Shown here one piece after another: positions 17,783 through 26,373 of a stretch of 64,000 nucleotides of DNA. Every line of letters begins with the position of its first letter. Position 1 is the first letter of the stretch. Under the pieces are notes generated by a model. That model did not search any database, was not told the DNA's origin, and was given only the letters and a program-made list of their open reading frames with translations. The position numbers and the translations under genes were made by a program. Source of the DNA: Clostridium lundense DSM 17049 (GTDB taxonomy: Bacteria > Bacillota > Clostridia > Clostridiales > Clostridiaceae); assembly GCF_000619945.1 (NCBI RefSeq), contig NZ_JHVC01000008.1:1-64000 (forward strand). The letters run 5' to 3'.

Positions 17783-18512
17783 TAAGCTTCATATTGCGGC
17801 GTCATGTTGGTTCGCTTTGATGCTTATTTAGATATCTAAATTCTGCTTCTCACTTTACCACATTCCTAGCACTGGTCGCTTCTATGAATTTTTGGTTATT
17901 CATTTATAGTTAATATATAAGGAAAAGTGGCAATAATCTGAGTAAAACTTGCGGCTTAGGTCCAGTAGGATTTCCCACAGAATAACCAAAATGTCGCCAT
18001 TTTGACGGTTTCCCTTTAATACTCCATCTACTTTGTCACCATAAGTAGGACTGGATTGCCACTTAGTCCGCACTGCAATCCTCAAAATATTTCTTTTAGG
18101 AACAGTCTAGGAGATTTCCTCAACAGTTAGGTATCCTTCTAGCCTCTTTTGCAATATAGGTTTCAGTAAGCAAAGCCTCTAAAATTTTGGCCAAATTTTA
18201 AAGGTGTTATCACCTCTCCCTATATCACTCAAGGCAGGCTACACTGCACATAGCTTTTACACCACAATACAGGTTTAATCCATTTCCGTGCAATAGGCGA
18301 CTAACCTAAAACACAGATAACGGTCTCCACGAAAGTAGGGTCAGTTGTCGCATGCCATTGCGGCTGCCCCATCTTCCTTACTCCCAGCACCAACCCATGA
18401 CTGGGCGTCATAAGCCAGCACAAGGAACTTCATCGATATGCCCTTTGACGGATTTTTAGCCCCGCCTTCAAAAGATACTTACCTGACTAGAATACTGCGC
18501 CACCTTTCCTTA
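17783..18512 (-). ncRNA. ole: OLE RNA (ornate, large, extremophilic RNA)
   Basis: The 836-bp gap between ispA and oapA holds no convincing gene. On the minus strand it carries a block of about 730 bases that is visibly richer in G and C than everything around it, from GGAAAGGTGGCGCAG near 18512 to about 17783. Local helices are easy to see, for example GGTGATAACACC, AAAATTTGGCCAAAATTTT and TTTAGATATCTAAA, and an end pair ATAAGC/GCTTAT before AGGAATTTTTTC. OLE RNAs are this size and lie between ispA and oapA-dxs in Firmicutes. The identification rests on synteny, size and composition; exact ends are uncertain. A 61-codon frame inside it (17900-18085) is not a gene. Confidence 0.87.
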
Positions 18513-18641
18513 AGTTTATACCAAATTTATATATATAACATTATTAATTAAATAGAATATTTCTTATATATTCAAAAATAGGTATAATTATTACACTAAC
18601 ATTTCTTAATTTTACAGTATGCAAATTATAAAGTCAATGTT

Positions 18642-19511
18642 CTAATAATCCCTTTTTAACAGAAATAATGTCAACTCCTGCAATTTAGAACCGTCTTTGT
18701 CTATATTATTTAAAAGCTCTATGCACTGCTCCGTTAATTTACAACACATGTCTTTACAATTATCTAATCCATATACACTAACAAATGTACTCTTATTATG
18801 TATTTCATCTTTTTTTATGGTCTTTCCTAGTTTTTTCTCATCACCAATTACATCTAAAATATCATCTTTAATCTGAAAGGCCAATCCTAATTTTTCTCCG
18901 AATTCATTTAAAATTTTTAAATCTGATTCATCTGCTCCTGCTAAAATCGCTCCAGAAAGTATAGCTCCTTTAATAAGCGCTCCTGTCTTATTTTTATGCA
19001 TATATCTTAGTTCTTTCTCATCCATTTCCTTATTCTCACCTAAAATATCTACAACCTGGCCTGCTATCATTCCTTCTGAACCAGCACATTGACCAATTAA
19101 ATGGCCTACTTTTAACCACCTTTTATCTTTATTTAAAGCTTCTTCAAATAAAATATTAAATGCCTCATTTAAAAGACCATCACCAGCAAGTATAGCTATA
19201 GCCTCTCCAAATACTTTATGATTTGTAGGCTTTCCACGTCTTAAATCATCGTTATCCATAGCAGGTAAATCATCATGTATAAGAGAATAAGTATGTATCA
19301 TTTCTAAAGCACACGCTGCTGGAAGTGCTTCTTTATAATCCTTATTATACATTTTATATGTAAGAAGCATTAAAATAGGCCTTATTCTTTTTCCACCTAT
19401 ATTCACGCTATATCCCATAGCTTCATATATTTTTTTATTATAAGTACCCTTATCTTTAAAATATTCATATAGCCACTTTTCTATTTCACACTTTAATTCT
19501 TCCATTATCAT
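18642..19511 (-). CDS. ispA: Farnesyl/geranylgeranyl diphosphate synthase
   Basis: A short-chain trans-prenyl transferase that condenses isopentenyl and dimethylallyl diphosphates. The product is about 289 residues. The first Asp-rich motif DDLPAMDNDD lies near residue 84 and the second, DDILD, near 218, with GGKRIRP near 36. Two residues (HT) plus YSLIHDD precede the first motif, as in bacterial farnesyl diphosphate synthases. AGGTGA stands five bases before ATG 19511. It is directly upstream of the OLE RNA and follows xseB, the classical Firmicute order. Confidence 0.94.
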   Translation of the reverse strand: MIMEELKCEIEKWLYEYFKDKGTYNKKIYEAMGYSVNIGGKRIRPILMLLTYKMYNKDYKEALPAACALEMIHTYSLIHDDLPAMDNDDLRRGKPTNHKVFGEAIAILAGDGLLNEAFNILFEEALNKDKRWLKVGHLIGQCAGSEGMIAGQVVDILGENKEMDEKELRYMHKNKTGALIKGAILSGAILAGADESDLKILNEFGEKLGLAFQIKDDILDVIGDEKKLGKTIKKDEIHNKSTFVSVYGLDNCKDMCCKLTEQCIELLNNIDKDGSKLQELTLFLLKRDY

Positions 19512-19546
19512 CAAATCACCTCATTTAAAATGAAGAATTACTAGAA

Positions 19547-19759
19547 TTATAATTGAAATTCTTTATCTCCCTTTTCCGTTAAAATCTTTATCTTTCCTTC
19601 TGCTTCATTTAAAATTTTATATAACTTATTAGAAATTTTTATTCCTTCTTCATACTTCTTCATAGAATCCTCTAAAGATAGTTCCCCACTATCCATTTCA
19701 TTTACTATTTCTTCTAATCTTCCCATTAGATTTTCAAAACTTTCAGTTTTTTTCGGCAT
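19547..19759 (-). CDS. xseB: Exodeoxyribonuclease VII small subunit
   Basis: XseB is the small helical subunit of ExoVII, which degrades single-stranded DNA to oligonucleotides. The 70-residue product with FENLMGRLEEIVNEMDSGEL (8-27) and SMKKYEEGIKI matches the family. The start at 19759 follows GAGGGA by six bases. The frame is open for another 40 codons upstream, but that stretch belongs to a repeat element and lacks family resemblance. Confidence 0.93.
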   Translation of the reverse strand: MPKKTESFENLMGRLEEIVNEMDSGELSLEDSMKKYEEGIKISNKLYKILNEAEGKIKILTEKGDKEFQL

Positions 19760-19769
19760 GGCACATCCC

Positions 19770-19900
19770 TCACTTTTCAGTGAAGAGTTAATAGTGAATA
19801 ATGAAGAATACTGGATACTTTTACTTAATCTAAAATTTTTCGTAATGACAATGTAGAAAAATTGTCCTTTATTCTTCACTCTTCATTCTTCACTCTTCAA
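19770..19900. repeat. Small inverted-repeat element between xseA and xseB
   Basis: The stretch begins with TGAAGAGTTAATAGTGAATA and ends with the complement of TGAAGAGTGAAGAATGAAGA, so the two ends are imperfect inverted copies of about 30 bp around a core of some 70 bp. The right end also contains a tandem GAAGAGTGAAGAAT repeat. The last codons of xseA (KSEE and stop) fall inside it. A related half-copy is near 51390-51415. The look is that of a small non-autonomous (MITE-like) element. Confidence 0.6.
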
Positions 19901-21085
19901 TATACTAAATTTTCCTTCTCCATCTTTTAATATGATCTTAATATTTGTTTGTTCATTTAATTTACTAATTTCACTAACTACATTATTAAATTCATCCTGT
20001 ATTACAGCATAACCTTTATTTAATATATTTAAAGGATTTTGAGCAGATAAAAGAGCATTTATTTTACTAAGCTTTTCTTTTCTTATATCTATTTGCCTAT
20101 TAATTTTATAATTTAATATTTCATTTAGCCTATCTATCTTGTTATATTCATTAACAATAATTTTACCTGGACTATTTAACTCTAAATTTCTTCTAAATAA
20201 CTGTGCTTTACTCAACTTATCCTTTAAATTGCTATTTATTGAATAGTTCAAATTTCTTTTATAATTTTCTATTTTATTTTGAATCTCATCCAAATTAAAC
20301 ACTGCAATTTCTGCTGCTGCAGAAGGTGTAGGTGCCCTTCTGTCAGAAACAAAATCTACTATAGTATAATCTATTTCATGTCCTACTCCAGTAATAATAG
20401 GTATTTTAGAATTATAAATAGTTCTTGCTAATTTTTCATCATTAAATGCCCATAATTCTTCTATGGAGCCCCCACCTCTTGCAACTATTATTACATCTAC
20501 ATCATTTCTTTTATTTAATTCTTTTATCCCATTTATTACTTCTTCACTTGCTCCTACTCCCTGAACAGCTGCAGGATATATTAAAATCTCACAATTTCTA
20601 TTCCTTCTTTTGGTAACATTTATTATGTCCCTAATAGCTGCTCCAGTAGGCGAAGTCACTACACCTACCTTTTTTGCATATTTAGGTATAGTTTTTTTAT
20701 GAGAGGGATCAAAAAGTCCCTCTTTTTCTAGCTTACCTTTTAACTTTTCAAAAGCTATGTACAATTCCCCTAAACCTTCTGGTTCTATTTCTTCACAATA
20801 AAGCTGATAAGACCCCTCTTTACTATATACTGATACCTTCCCCTTTATAACTACATTCATTCCATCTTCAGGAATGAATGTTAATTCTTTTGCATAACTT
20901 TTAAACATAACACAATTTATTTTACTAAAAGAATCTTTTAGAGAAAAATATATATGTCCCGAAGAATGAAGTTTAAAGTTAGAAATTTCTCCTTTAACTC
21001 CTGCATTACTTAAAATAAAGTCATTATCTATAACTTTTTTTATGTAATTATTTACATCTGAAACCGTTAGGGTTTTTATAAACAT
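19883..21085 (-). CDS. xseA: Exodeoxyribonuclease VII large subunit
   Basis: The catalytic subunit of ExoVII. The 400-residue protein has an N-terminal OB fold (about 1-100, LKLHSSGHIYFSLKD-type block FKLHSSGHIYFSLKD), the catalytic core with VVTSPTGAAIRDI (near 136), RGGGSIEELWAFNDE (near 203) and ITGVGHEIDYTIVDFVSDRR (near 231), then a coiled-coil tail. Its ATG overlaps the folD stop. The final residues KSEE come from a repeat element, so the natural C-terminus may have been slightly replaced. Confidence 0.95.
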   Translation of the reverse strand: MFIKTLTVSDVNNYIKKVIDNDFILSNAGVKGEISNFKLHSSGHIYFSLKDSFSKINCVMFKSYAKELTFIPEDGMNVVIKGKVSVYSKEGSYQLYCEEIEPEGLGELYIAFEKLKGKLEKEGLFDPSHKKTIPKYAKKVGVVTSPTGAAIRDIINVTKRRNRNCEILIYPAAVQGVGASEEVINGIKELNKRNDVDVIIVARGGGSIEELWAFNDEKLARTIYNSKIPIITGVGHEIDYTIVDFVSDRRAPTPSAAAEIAVFNLDEIQNKIENYKRNLNYSINSNLKDKLSKAQLFRRNLELNSPGKIIVNEYNKIDRLNEILNYKINRQIDIRKEKLSKINALLSAQNPLNILNKGYAVIQDEFNNVVSEISKLNEQTNIKIILKDGEGKFSILKSEE

Positions 21086-21921
21086 TATTTCAAAACCTCA
21101 CATGTATTTTTTATAAGCATGATAGGTGTCATAGATCCAACTCCACCTGGTACCGGAGTTATAAAACTTGCCTTAGGCAACACTTTTTCGTAATCTACAT
21201 CCCCTACCATTTTCCCATCTAATACAGAAAAGCCAACATCTATTACTACAGCTCCTTCTTTCACAAAGTCTTCTGTTATGAATCTTGGTTTTCCTATTGC
21301 AGAAACTAAAATATCTGCCTCTCTACATATTTTTTCTATATTCCTTGTCTTTGAGTGACATATAGTTACAGTAGCATCTTCATTTACTAAAAGCTGAGCT
21401 ACAGGTTTTCCTACTATAGTACTTCTTCCTAACACTACTGCTTTCTTACCTGATATTTCTATGCCAGTACTTTTAATTAACTCTATAATACCTTGAGATG
21501 TACAAGGAGTAAAACATTTTTCTCCCTTATAAAATTTTCCTGCATTAATATCAGTTAAACCATCTACATCCTTTAAATGATTTATTCTACTTATAATTTT
21601 TTCTTCATCTAAGTATGAAGGTAATGGCATTTGCAATATTACTCCATCTATATTAGGGTCCACATTCAATTTATCTATAGCATCTAAAACACTTTTTTCT
21701 GGAACATTTTCTTCTAAAATTATGCTTTTAAATTCCACTCCAACTTCTGTGCATAATCTATGTTGGTTTCTTATATAAAAAAGTGACCCCTTATCGTTAC
21801 CTATTAATATACTAGCAATGCATGGTGGTCTTAACCCATTTTCTAATCTATTCTGAATAAATTTCTTTAACTTTTCTTTATAACTTATAGCTACCTTTTT
21901 TCCATCAATAGGTACTCCCAT
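21085..21921 (-). CDS. folD: FolD, methylenetetrahydrofolate dehydrogenase (cyclohydrolase Lys replaced)
   Basis: FolD interconverts 5,10-methylene-, methenyl- and 10-formyl-tetrahydrofolate. The 278-residue protein has GLRPPCIASILIGNDKGS near 29-46, KDVDGL with the conserved Asp near 120, CTPCTSQG, the NAD(P)-binding VVLGRSTIVGKPVAQLL near 165 and ITPVPGGVGSMTP near 258. In the YxxxK active site, the catalytic Lys (E. coli K54, human K56) is Gln: Y49-I-R-N-Q53. Human K56Q keeps dehydrogenase but loses cyclohydrolase activity, so a dehydrogenase-only role is inferred. It lies between nusB and xseA. Confidence 0.93.
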   Translation of the reverse strand: MGVPIDGKKVAISYKEKLKKFIQNRLENGLRPPCIASILIGNDKGSLFYIRNQHRLCTEVGVEFKSIILEENVPEKSVLDAIDKLNVDPNIDGVILQMPLPSYLDEEKIISRINHLKDVDGLTDINAGKFYKGEKCFTPCTSQGIIELIKSTGIEISGKKAVVLGRSTIVGKPVAQLLVNEDATVTICHSKTRNIEKICREADILVSAIGKPRFITEDFVKEGAVVIDVGFSVLDGKMVGDVDYEKVLPKASFITPVPGGVGSMTPIMLIKNTCEVLK

Positions 21922-21938
21922 TTAAGCTTTCACTCCTC

Positions 21939-22400
21939 TTACATTTCTTTCGCTATATTATCTAATACTGCATTTATAAAAGCTGGTGATTTATCTTCCC
22001 CATACTTTTTAGCTAATTCTATACCTTCATTTATAGAAACATTAGTTGGTATATCTTTTTCAAATAACATTTCATAAGTAGATAATCTTAAAATTGCTAA
22101 ATCAACTTTAGCAAGTCTATTTATTTTCCAATTGCTAAGATATTTTTCTATTTTTTCATCAAGTTCCTTTTCATTTTCCTGTATACCCCTTAGTATTCTA
22201 AGTAAATAATCCATATCAACATCTTCTAAATCCAAACTTTCTGGATCCTTTTCTTTTTTAATCCCCATAAGCTCTGTTGCAGTTTCCTCTTCATTATTTA
22301 TTTCCTTTAAATTATTTACTATATCTAAATAATTTTCTTTTTTAATCATCATTTCAAATAATAACTTCATTGTTACTTCCCTTGTTTTCTTTCTGTTCAT
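21939..22400 (-). CDS. nusB: Transcription antitermination factor NusB
   Basis: NusB binds the boxA RNA element with S10 and supports antitermination on rRNA operons. The 153-residue all-helical product shows MNRKKTREVTMKLLFEM at the start and the family C-terminal block SWKINRLAKVDLAILRLSTY with INEGIELAKKYG and FINAVLDNIAKE. GGAGGAGTAACA precedes the ATG. A 16-residue acidic insert around 30-70 makes it slightly longer than average. Confidence 0.93.
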   Translation of the reverse strand: MNRKKTREVTMKLLFEMMIKKENYLDIVNNLKEINNEEETATELMGIKKEKDPESLDLEDVDMDYLLRILRGIQENEKELDEKIEKYLSNWKINRLAKVDLAILRLSTYEMLFEKDIPTNVSINEGIELAKKYGEDKSPAFINAVLDNIAKEM

Positions 22401-22484
22401 TGTTACTCCTCCTAGTATATTTATTATATTTTAAATTATTGTCATATAATTCATAATTATACTAACTTATTTATAACATGGAAA

Positions 22485-22506
22485 CACCCTCTGAAAACAG
22501 AGGGTG
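22485..22506 (-). terminator. Hairpin between the Asp23-family gene and nusB
   Basis: A nine-base-pair GC-rich stem CACCCTCTG/CAGAGGGTG with a four-base loop lies just after the stop of the upstream gene. The T run on the minus strand is short, so partial read-through into nusB is likely. Confidence 0.65.
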
Positions 22507-22513
22507 AAAAAAA

Positions 22514-22909
22514 TTATTCTTCTATTTGTTCTATGTTATTATCCTCAGACTTAGGAATTAATACATTTTGTACATGTATATTTACTGCTGAAACTGTTAA
22601 ACCAGTCATAGATTCTACTGCTCTTTTAACATTTTCCTGTACTTTAATAGCAACTTCAGGAATTCTTACTCCATATTCTATAACAACACTTAAATCTATT
22701 GTAGCACTATTTTCTCCAACAGTAACTTTAACTCCTTTTGATAGGTTCTTTTTACCTGTTAGTATTTGAGTAATACCTCCTACAGCACCAACACTCATAC
22801 CAACTATTCCTTTAATTTCTGTAGTAGCAAGTCCTGCAATTACGCCAACTACTTCATCAGATATTTTAACAATGCCCATGTCCATTTCATTATTCATATT
22901 TTCTTCCAT
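22514..22909 (-). CDS. Asp23/Gls24 family envelope stress protein
   Basis: A 131-residue member of the Asp23 (DUF322) family, similar to Bacillus YqhY, which sits beside accBC, nusB and folD there and is tied to lipid and envelope homeostasis. The sequence has the family core VKISDEVVGVIAGLATTEIKG (about 14-34), TIDLSVVIEYGVRIPEVA (about 70-88) and VSAVNIHVQNV near the end. A ribosome binding site (GGGGGT) precedes the ATG. The function is not known in detail. Confidence 0.88.
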   Translation of the reverse strand: MEENMNNEMDMGIVKISDEVVGVIAGLATTEIKGIVGMSVGAVGGITQILTGKKNLSKGVKVTVGENSATIDLSVVIEYGVRIPEVAIKVQENVKRAVESMTGLTVSAVNIHVQNVLIPKSEDNNIEQIEE

Positions 22910-23021
22910 GTTCTCTACCCCCTAGTTTTCTCTTCTATCTTAGCAATTCTTCTGCACTAGTAAAAGGTTTATCTTTAGGTATATTATATCAAATACATCT
23001 TCCTTTTACAAATATTATTAT

Positions 23022-23525
23022 TTATTTAGCTATAACTTCTACTTCTTTTATTTTTGTTTCATTCATTACCACACTTTGAATTTCCTTAAGCTGTTTGTCT
23101 GTTAACTTTTCCTTCGCTTTTACTATAACAGTAGCTTTATTTTCGTTCAAAGTACATACTACATCAGTATAACCTTTTGCTTGAAGATTTAATTCAATAT
23201 TATTTTGATAGTTTACAGCCATAGCTAATACTGCATATTTTTCTGCTGTCTTATCCCTTTGCTGTTGAGATATGTTCTTATCTTCCATTACGCTTTTTAA
23301 ATTCTGCAAAGTCTGTGCATTTTTATTATCCCTTACCATTTTTGATTCCACAAAATAATTGGATGTAGTATCATTCTTCTTGTTATCATTAGTTTTCATT
23401 GAAACAGTACTTTTCTCTCCATCGCCTTGAACATATAATGGATTATTAAGTCTCATAGCTAGCAACCCCATACATACTATAAGAGCTACTAAAGTAACAA
23501 TAATACCAGCTTGTTTTTTATTCAT
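23022..23525 (-). CDS. spoIIIAH: Stage III sporulation protein AH
   Basis: SpoIIIAH spans the mother-cell membrane and pairs with forespore SpoIIQ to form the channel ring across the intermembrane space. The 167-residue protein has one N-terminal membrane helix (residues 7-24) and an extracellular ring-forming YscJ/FliF-like domain from about 85 to the end (SQQQRDKTAEKYAVLAMAV, VVCTLNENKATVIVKAKE). GGGGGAA precedes the ATG. It ends the eight-gene spoIIIA operon. Confidence 0.93.
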   Translation of the reverse strand: MNKKQAGIIVTLVALIVCMGLLAMRLNNPLYVQGDGEKSTVSMKTNDNKKNDTTSNYFVESKMVRDNKNAQTLQNLKSVMEDKNISQQQRDKTAEKYAVLAMAVNYQNNIELNLQAKGYTDVVCTLNENKATVIVKAKEKLTDKQLKEIQSVVMNETKIKEVEVIAK

Positions 23526-23584
23526 AAAAAATTCCCCCTATCTTTCTTTCTACCAAATTATATGCTTTCATTTTTAAATATATA

Positions 23585-24208
23585 CTATTTTTTCATAGGA
23601 TAAACATTTACCTTGTTATCAGTTACGTCAAAAAGATTAGTCACTGCTTTTCTTATTCTGTATTCTATAACTTTGTCTTCAGCACCCTCTGCCACTATAA
23701 GTACTCCTGTCACTTTTGGTTTATTTTTTTTAACTATTAATGGTTGAGTTTTGTCCCCATTATTAGTTATCACTACAGTTGAACCATTATTCTTTTGTGT
23801 TGTTTGCCTTCTCCCCCCTTCATTATCTATTTCCTCTGTAGAGTTAACTGAATCATTAATATTTAATGCTGGAACTTGCTCTTCACCGCTAGCAAAGTAA
23901 ATCATTACTTCAACTCTTCCTACCCCTTCTGTTTGCTGGAGTATGTTTTTTAGCTCGTATCTTAATTCTTTTTCACTTTCGCTTTCGTTTTCTGGCTTTT
24001 TCATTACCGCCTCTTCTGGTGTATTATTCTTATCACCACCAGAGATAGTTTCCTTTACAGAATTACTGGTAGTTTTAAAAAAACTTCCTGCTAGTAAAAT
24101 CAATACACCCATAAGAAAAATTATTAATAAATTCATTACTGTTTTATTGTTTAATGTTTTTTTTGCATTATTACTTTTAAGTTTCTCAAAAATCTTTTTC
24201 AAATCCAT
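23585..24208 (-). CDS. spoIIIAG: Stage III sporulation protein AG
   Basis: SpoIIIAG forms a large ring in the channel between mother cell and forespore. The 207-residue product has a membrane helix at about 26-44, a variable linker, and the ring-building domain, with ELKNILQQTEGVGRVEVMIY near 85 and a beta-triangle insert rich in Asn/Gly/Gln, then KPKVTGVLIVAEGAEDKVIEY near 163 and the C-terminal NVYPMKK. AAAGGAGG precedes the ATG. Confidence 0.94.
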   Translation of the reverse strand: MDLKKIFEKLKSNNAKKTLNNKTVMNLLIIFLMGVLILLAGSFFKTTSNSVKETISGGDKNNTPEEAVMKKPENESESEKELRYELKNILQQTEGVGRVEVMIYFASGEEQVPALNINDSVNSTEEIDNEGGRRQTTQKNNGSTVVITNNGDKTQPLIVKKNKPKVTGVLIVAEGAEDKVIEYRIRKAVTNLFDVTDNKVNVYPMKK

Positions 24209-24221
24209 GGTTTACCTCCTT

Positions 24222-24806
24222 TTATATCTTATAAATTGTTATTATGTTTTTTTGAACACCTAGTTCCTTACTTAAATATTCTTTAATATTATTAGAGAGT
24301 TGATCCTTTAATATATTATCTTCATTACCTTTCTCACTGCTGTTTACCTGTACCTTTTTAACCTTCTTAACTTTTTTATCCTTTATACCTACGTTTATGT
24401 TTTTTATATTAAACTTATTTTCTTTATCATCAAATTCTGCTTTTACATCAACAGTAGTATTCAAATCAGGAAACTTATCCTTAATTTTTTCCTCTATCAT
24501 GCCTTTAAGATTTGCTTGGAAATTGTTTATAGTATTTTCTAAGGTTTTTCCCCTATACTCCTGTATAGTATTTTTATATTTTTCTTCATCCATAGCCTTG
24601 GATATATTGTTGCTATATACGTTAATATCAAAATTTTTATCAAAAATCTTAATTAACGGATTTATTAATACAGATATAAGTATTAATCCAAGAGCAAACT
24701 TTGAGTATTTCTTCAGACTATTATCTGGTAAAATCATTTCCACAGCAGTAATAAATAATACTATAGTACAGATATTTATTACCCAACCTTTTAAACTTTC
24801 TAGCAT
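24222..24806 (-). CDS. spoIIIAF: Stage III sporulation protein AF
   Basis: A 194-residue component of the SpoIIIA-SpoIIQ complex. It has two closely spaced N-terminal membrane helices (about 5-24 and 33-51, with the conserved VEMILPDNSLKKYSKFALGL between and within them), a helical region, and a C-terminal ring-type domain. The gene lies 13 bp upstream of spoIIIAG and 4 bp after spoIIIAE. Confidence 0.92.
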   Translation of the reverse strand: MLESLKGWVINICTIVLFITAVEMILPDNSLKKYSKFALGLILISVLINPLIKIFDKNFDINVYSNNISKAMDEEKYKNTIQEYRGKTLENTINNFQANLKGMIEEKIKDKFPDLNTTVDVKAEFDDKENKFNIKNINVGIKDKKVKKVKKVQVNSSEKGNEDNILKDQLSNNIKEYLSKELGVQKNIITIYKI

Positions 24807-24810
24807 TTAA

Positions 24811-25968
24811 TCACCCTCCTATAGCTATTTTCCCTGCTGCAGCAACTATTGATATCATTATAAAAAACATTACAGAGACACATATCAAGCAAGAAGTTAT
24901 AAGAATAAGTGAATCCCCAGCTGAAGCTATACAATTTACAAGCCTTTTATCTCCAATAGGTTCTATTACAGCTGCTGTAAGTTTATATAATAGTGCAGTT
25001 ATTAATATTTTTAAAACCGGCAAAATCATTATTAGTATAATAATCACTAATCCTACACTACTTAATGCATTTTTAAGAAGTAAGGAATACCCTGCCACAG
25101 TAGACACTGCATCGGAAAGGCATTTACCAACTATTGGTACAAAGTTATCTACAGCATATTTTGCAGTTTTAGCAACTACTTGGTCTATGGTTTTAGAGGA
25201 TATTCCTCTAACCGTCATAATGCCTATAAATATTGTCATTAATATACCTTGTCCCCATAATGCTATTTGATTTAACAGTTTAGTCAACTTGTCTATTTTA
25301 TATTCCTCAGTAATATTATTTACGAATTGTAATACAAAGGTCATTGATATTAGTGGTATTATTACATTAGCAAATATTTTTGCACTTATATTAATAGTCC
25401 CTATTATAATAGGATCCATTACTGCAGCCTCAGTTATTCCTCCAATAGTAGCAAGAAGCATTATAAGTATAGGAATTAACGCTAGCATAAAATCGGACAT
25501 TTGCTTTATTGTTTGTCTTGCTAAATCTACTCCCATGTAAAAACTTTTGGCCATAATAATTATTATTAAAGAATAGCAAGCAAAATAAGCTATATTAGAC
25601 AAATTTTCATTACTAAATGCCTTCTCTAAATTAGTTATTAAGGCACAAATAATAGCTATAATAATAAGTATTGACATAAGTTTAAGGGACAATGAAGTTT
25701 CTCTTAGCAAAAAAGAACCTATAGCTTTAGTAAATTTTTTTACAGAAAAATTGCCTTCTCCCTTTTTCATATAGTCTTTTACATAAGATCTTATGTCCAT
25801 ATCCTTTAATAATTCATGATCGCTTTTCATGTTAGTGATGTATTCATATAATTGTTGAACTTCTTTATTTTTGTCAACCTGCTCTGTGGTTGGAGATGCT
25901 TGTACATTGAACACAGTTGTAAAAATCATGGTGAGAACTGTTAATAAAATTACTATCCACTTTTTCAT
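24811..25968 (-). CDS. spoIIIAE: Stage III sporulation protein AE
   Basis: A polytopic membrane protein of 385 residues, thought to act as the export-gate-like part of the SpoIIIA complex. A signal-like N-terminal helix (4-24) is followed by a soluble stretch and then about eight membrane segments from residue 95 onward, with blocks ALIPILIMLLATIGGITEA, TVRGISSKTIDQVVAKTAKY and NFVPIVGKCLSDAVSTVAGY. The operon position between AD and AF confirms the name. Confidence 0.95.
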   Translation of the reverse strand: MKKWIVILLTVLTMIFTTVFNVQASPTTEQVDKNKEVQQLYEYITNMKSDHELLKDMDIRSYVKDYMKKGEGNFSVKKFTKAIGSFLLRETSLSLKLMSILIIIAIICALITNLEKAFSNENLSNIAYFACYSLIIIIMAKSFYMGVDLARQTIKQMSDFMLALIPILIMLLATIGGITEAAVMDPIIIGTINISAKIFANVIIPLISMTFVLQFVNNITEEYKIDKLTKLLNQIALWGQGILMTIFIGIMTVRGISSKTIDQVVAKTAKYAVDNFVPIVGKCLSDAVSTVAGYSLLLKNALSSVGLVIIILIMILPVLKILITALLYKLTAAVIEPIGDKRLVNCIASAGDSLILITSCLICVSVMFFIMISIVAAAGKIAIGG

Positions 25969-25977
25969 CTTTCTCTC

Positions 25978-26364
25978 CTACATTATCCTTAAGATTGACT
26001 GCAATACAGCCATAAGTATTGGTATAGCTAGTACAAGTATTAATATCTTCCCTGCAAACTCAACCTTTGAAGCAATACTTCCTTGTCCTGCATCTTTGCA
26101 TATTTCACTACAGAATGAAGCTAAGTATGCAATACCTAATATTTTAAATACAGTTGTTAAATAAATAAAATCTATATTAGCTTTTAAAGCAAGCTGTTGC
26201 AGTAAATTCATAATGGATGTTATTTTAGTTATCATAAAAAGGAAAATCAAAATTCCAGCACATATACTGATTTGTATTGCTAATTCTTCTTTTTTACTAT
26301 CTTTTACTATCATTACAATAAATAAAGAAGCAAAAGCAAAAGCTACTACTTTTACTATTTCCAT
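25978..26364 (-). CDS. spoIIIAD: Stage III sporulation protein AD
   Basis: A small membrane protein of 128 residues with four predicted helices (about 3-20, 27-50, 68-82 and 105-124) and the SpoIIIAC/AD family pattern, including the Glu in FCSEICKDAGQGSIASKVEF. It probably combines with SpoIIIAC and AE in the membrane part of the channel. Located between spoIIIAC and spoIIIAE, 9 bp from each. Confidence 0.93.
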   Translation of the reverse strand: MEIVKVVAFAFASLFIVMIVKDSKKEELAIQISICAGILIFLFMITKITSIMNLLQQLALKANIDFIYLTTVFKILGIAYLASFCSEICKDAGQGSIASKVEFAGKILILVLAIPILMAVLQSILRIM

Positions 26365-26373
26365 GTCTTCCTC

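Noticed and set aside
17900..18085. A 61-codon minus-strand frame in the ispA-oapA gap
   Set aside because: It lies wholly within the OLE RNA block, has no ribosome binding site and gives a Trp/Arg-rich product without protein-like features.
19760..19879. A longer XseB of 110 residues
   Set aside because: The extra 40 residues come from the repeat element, and the family-sized protein has its own ribosome binding site at 19759.
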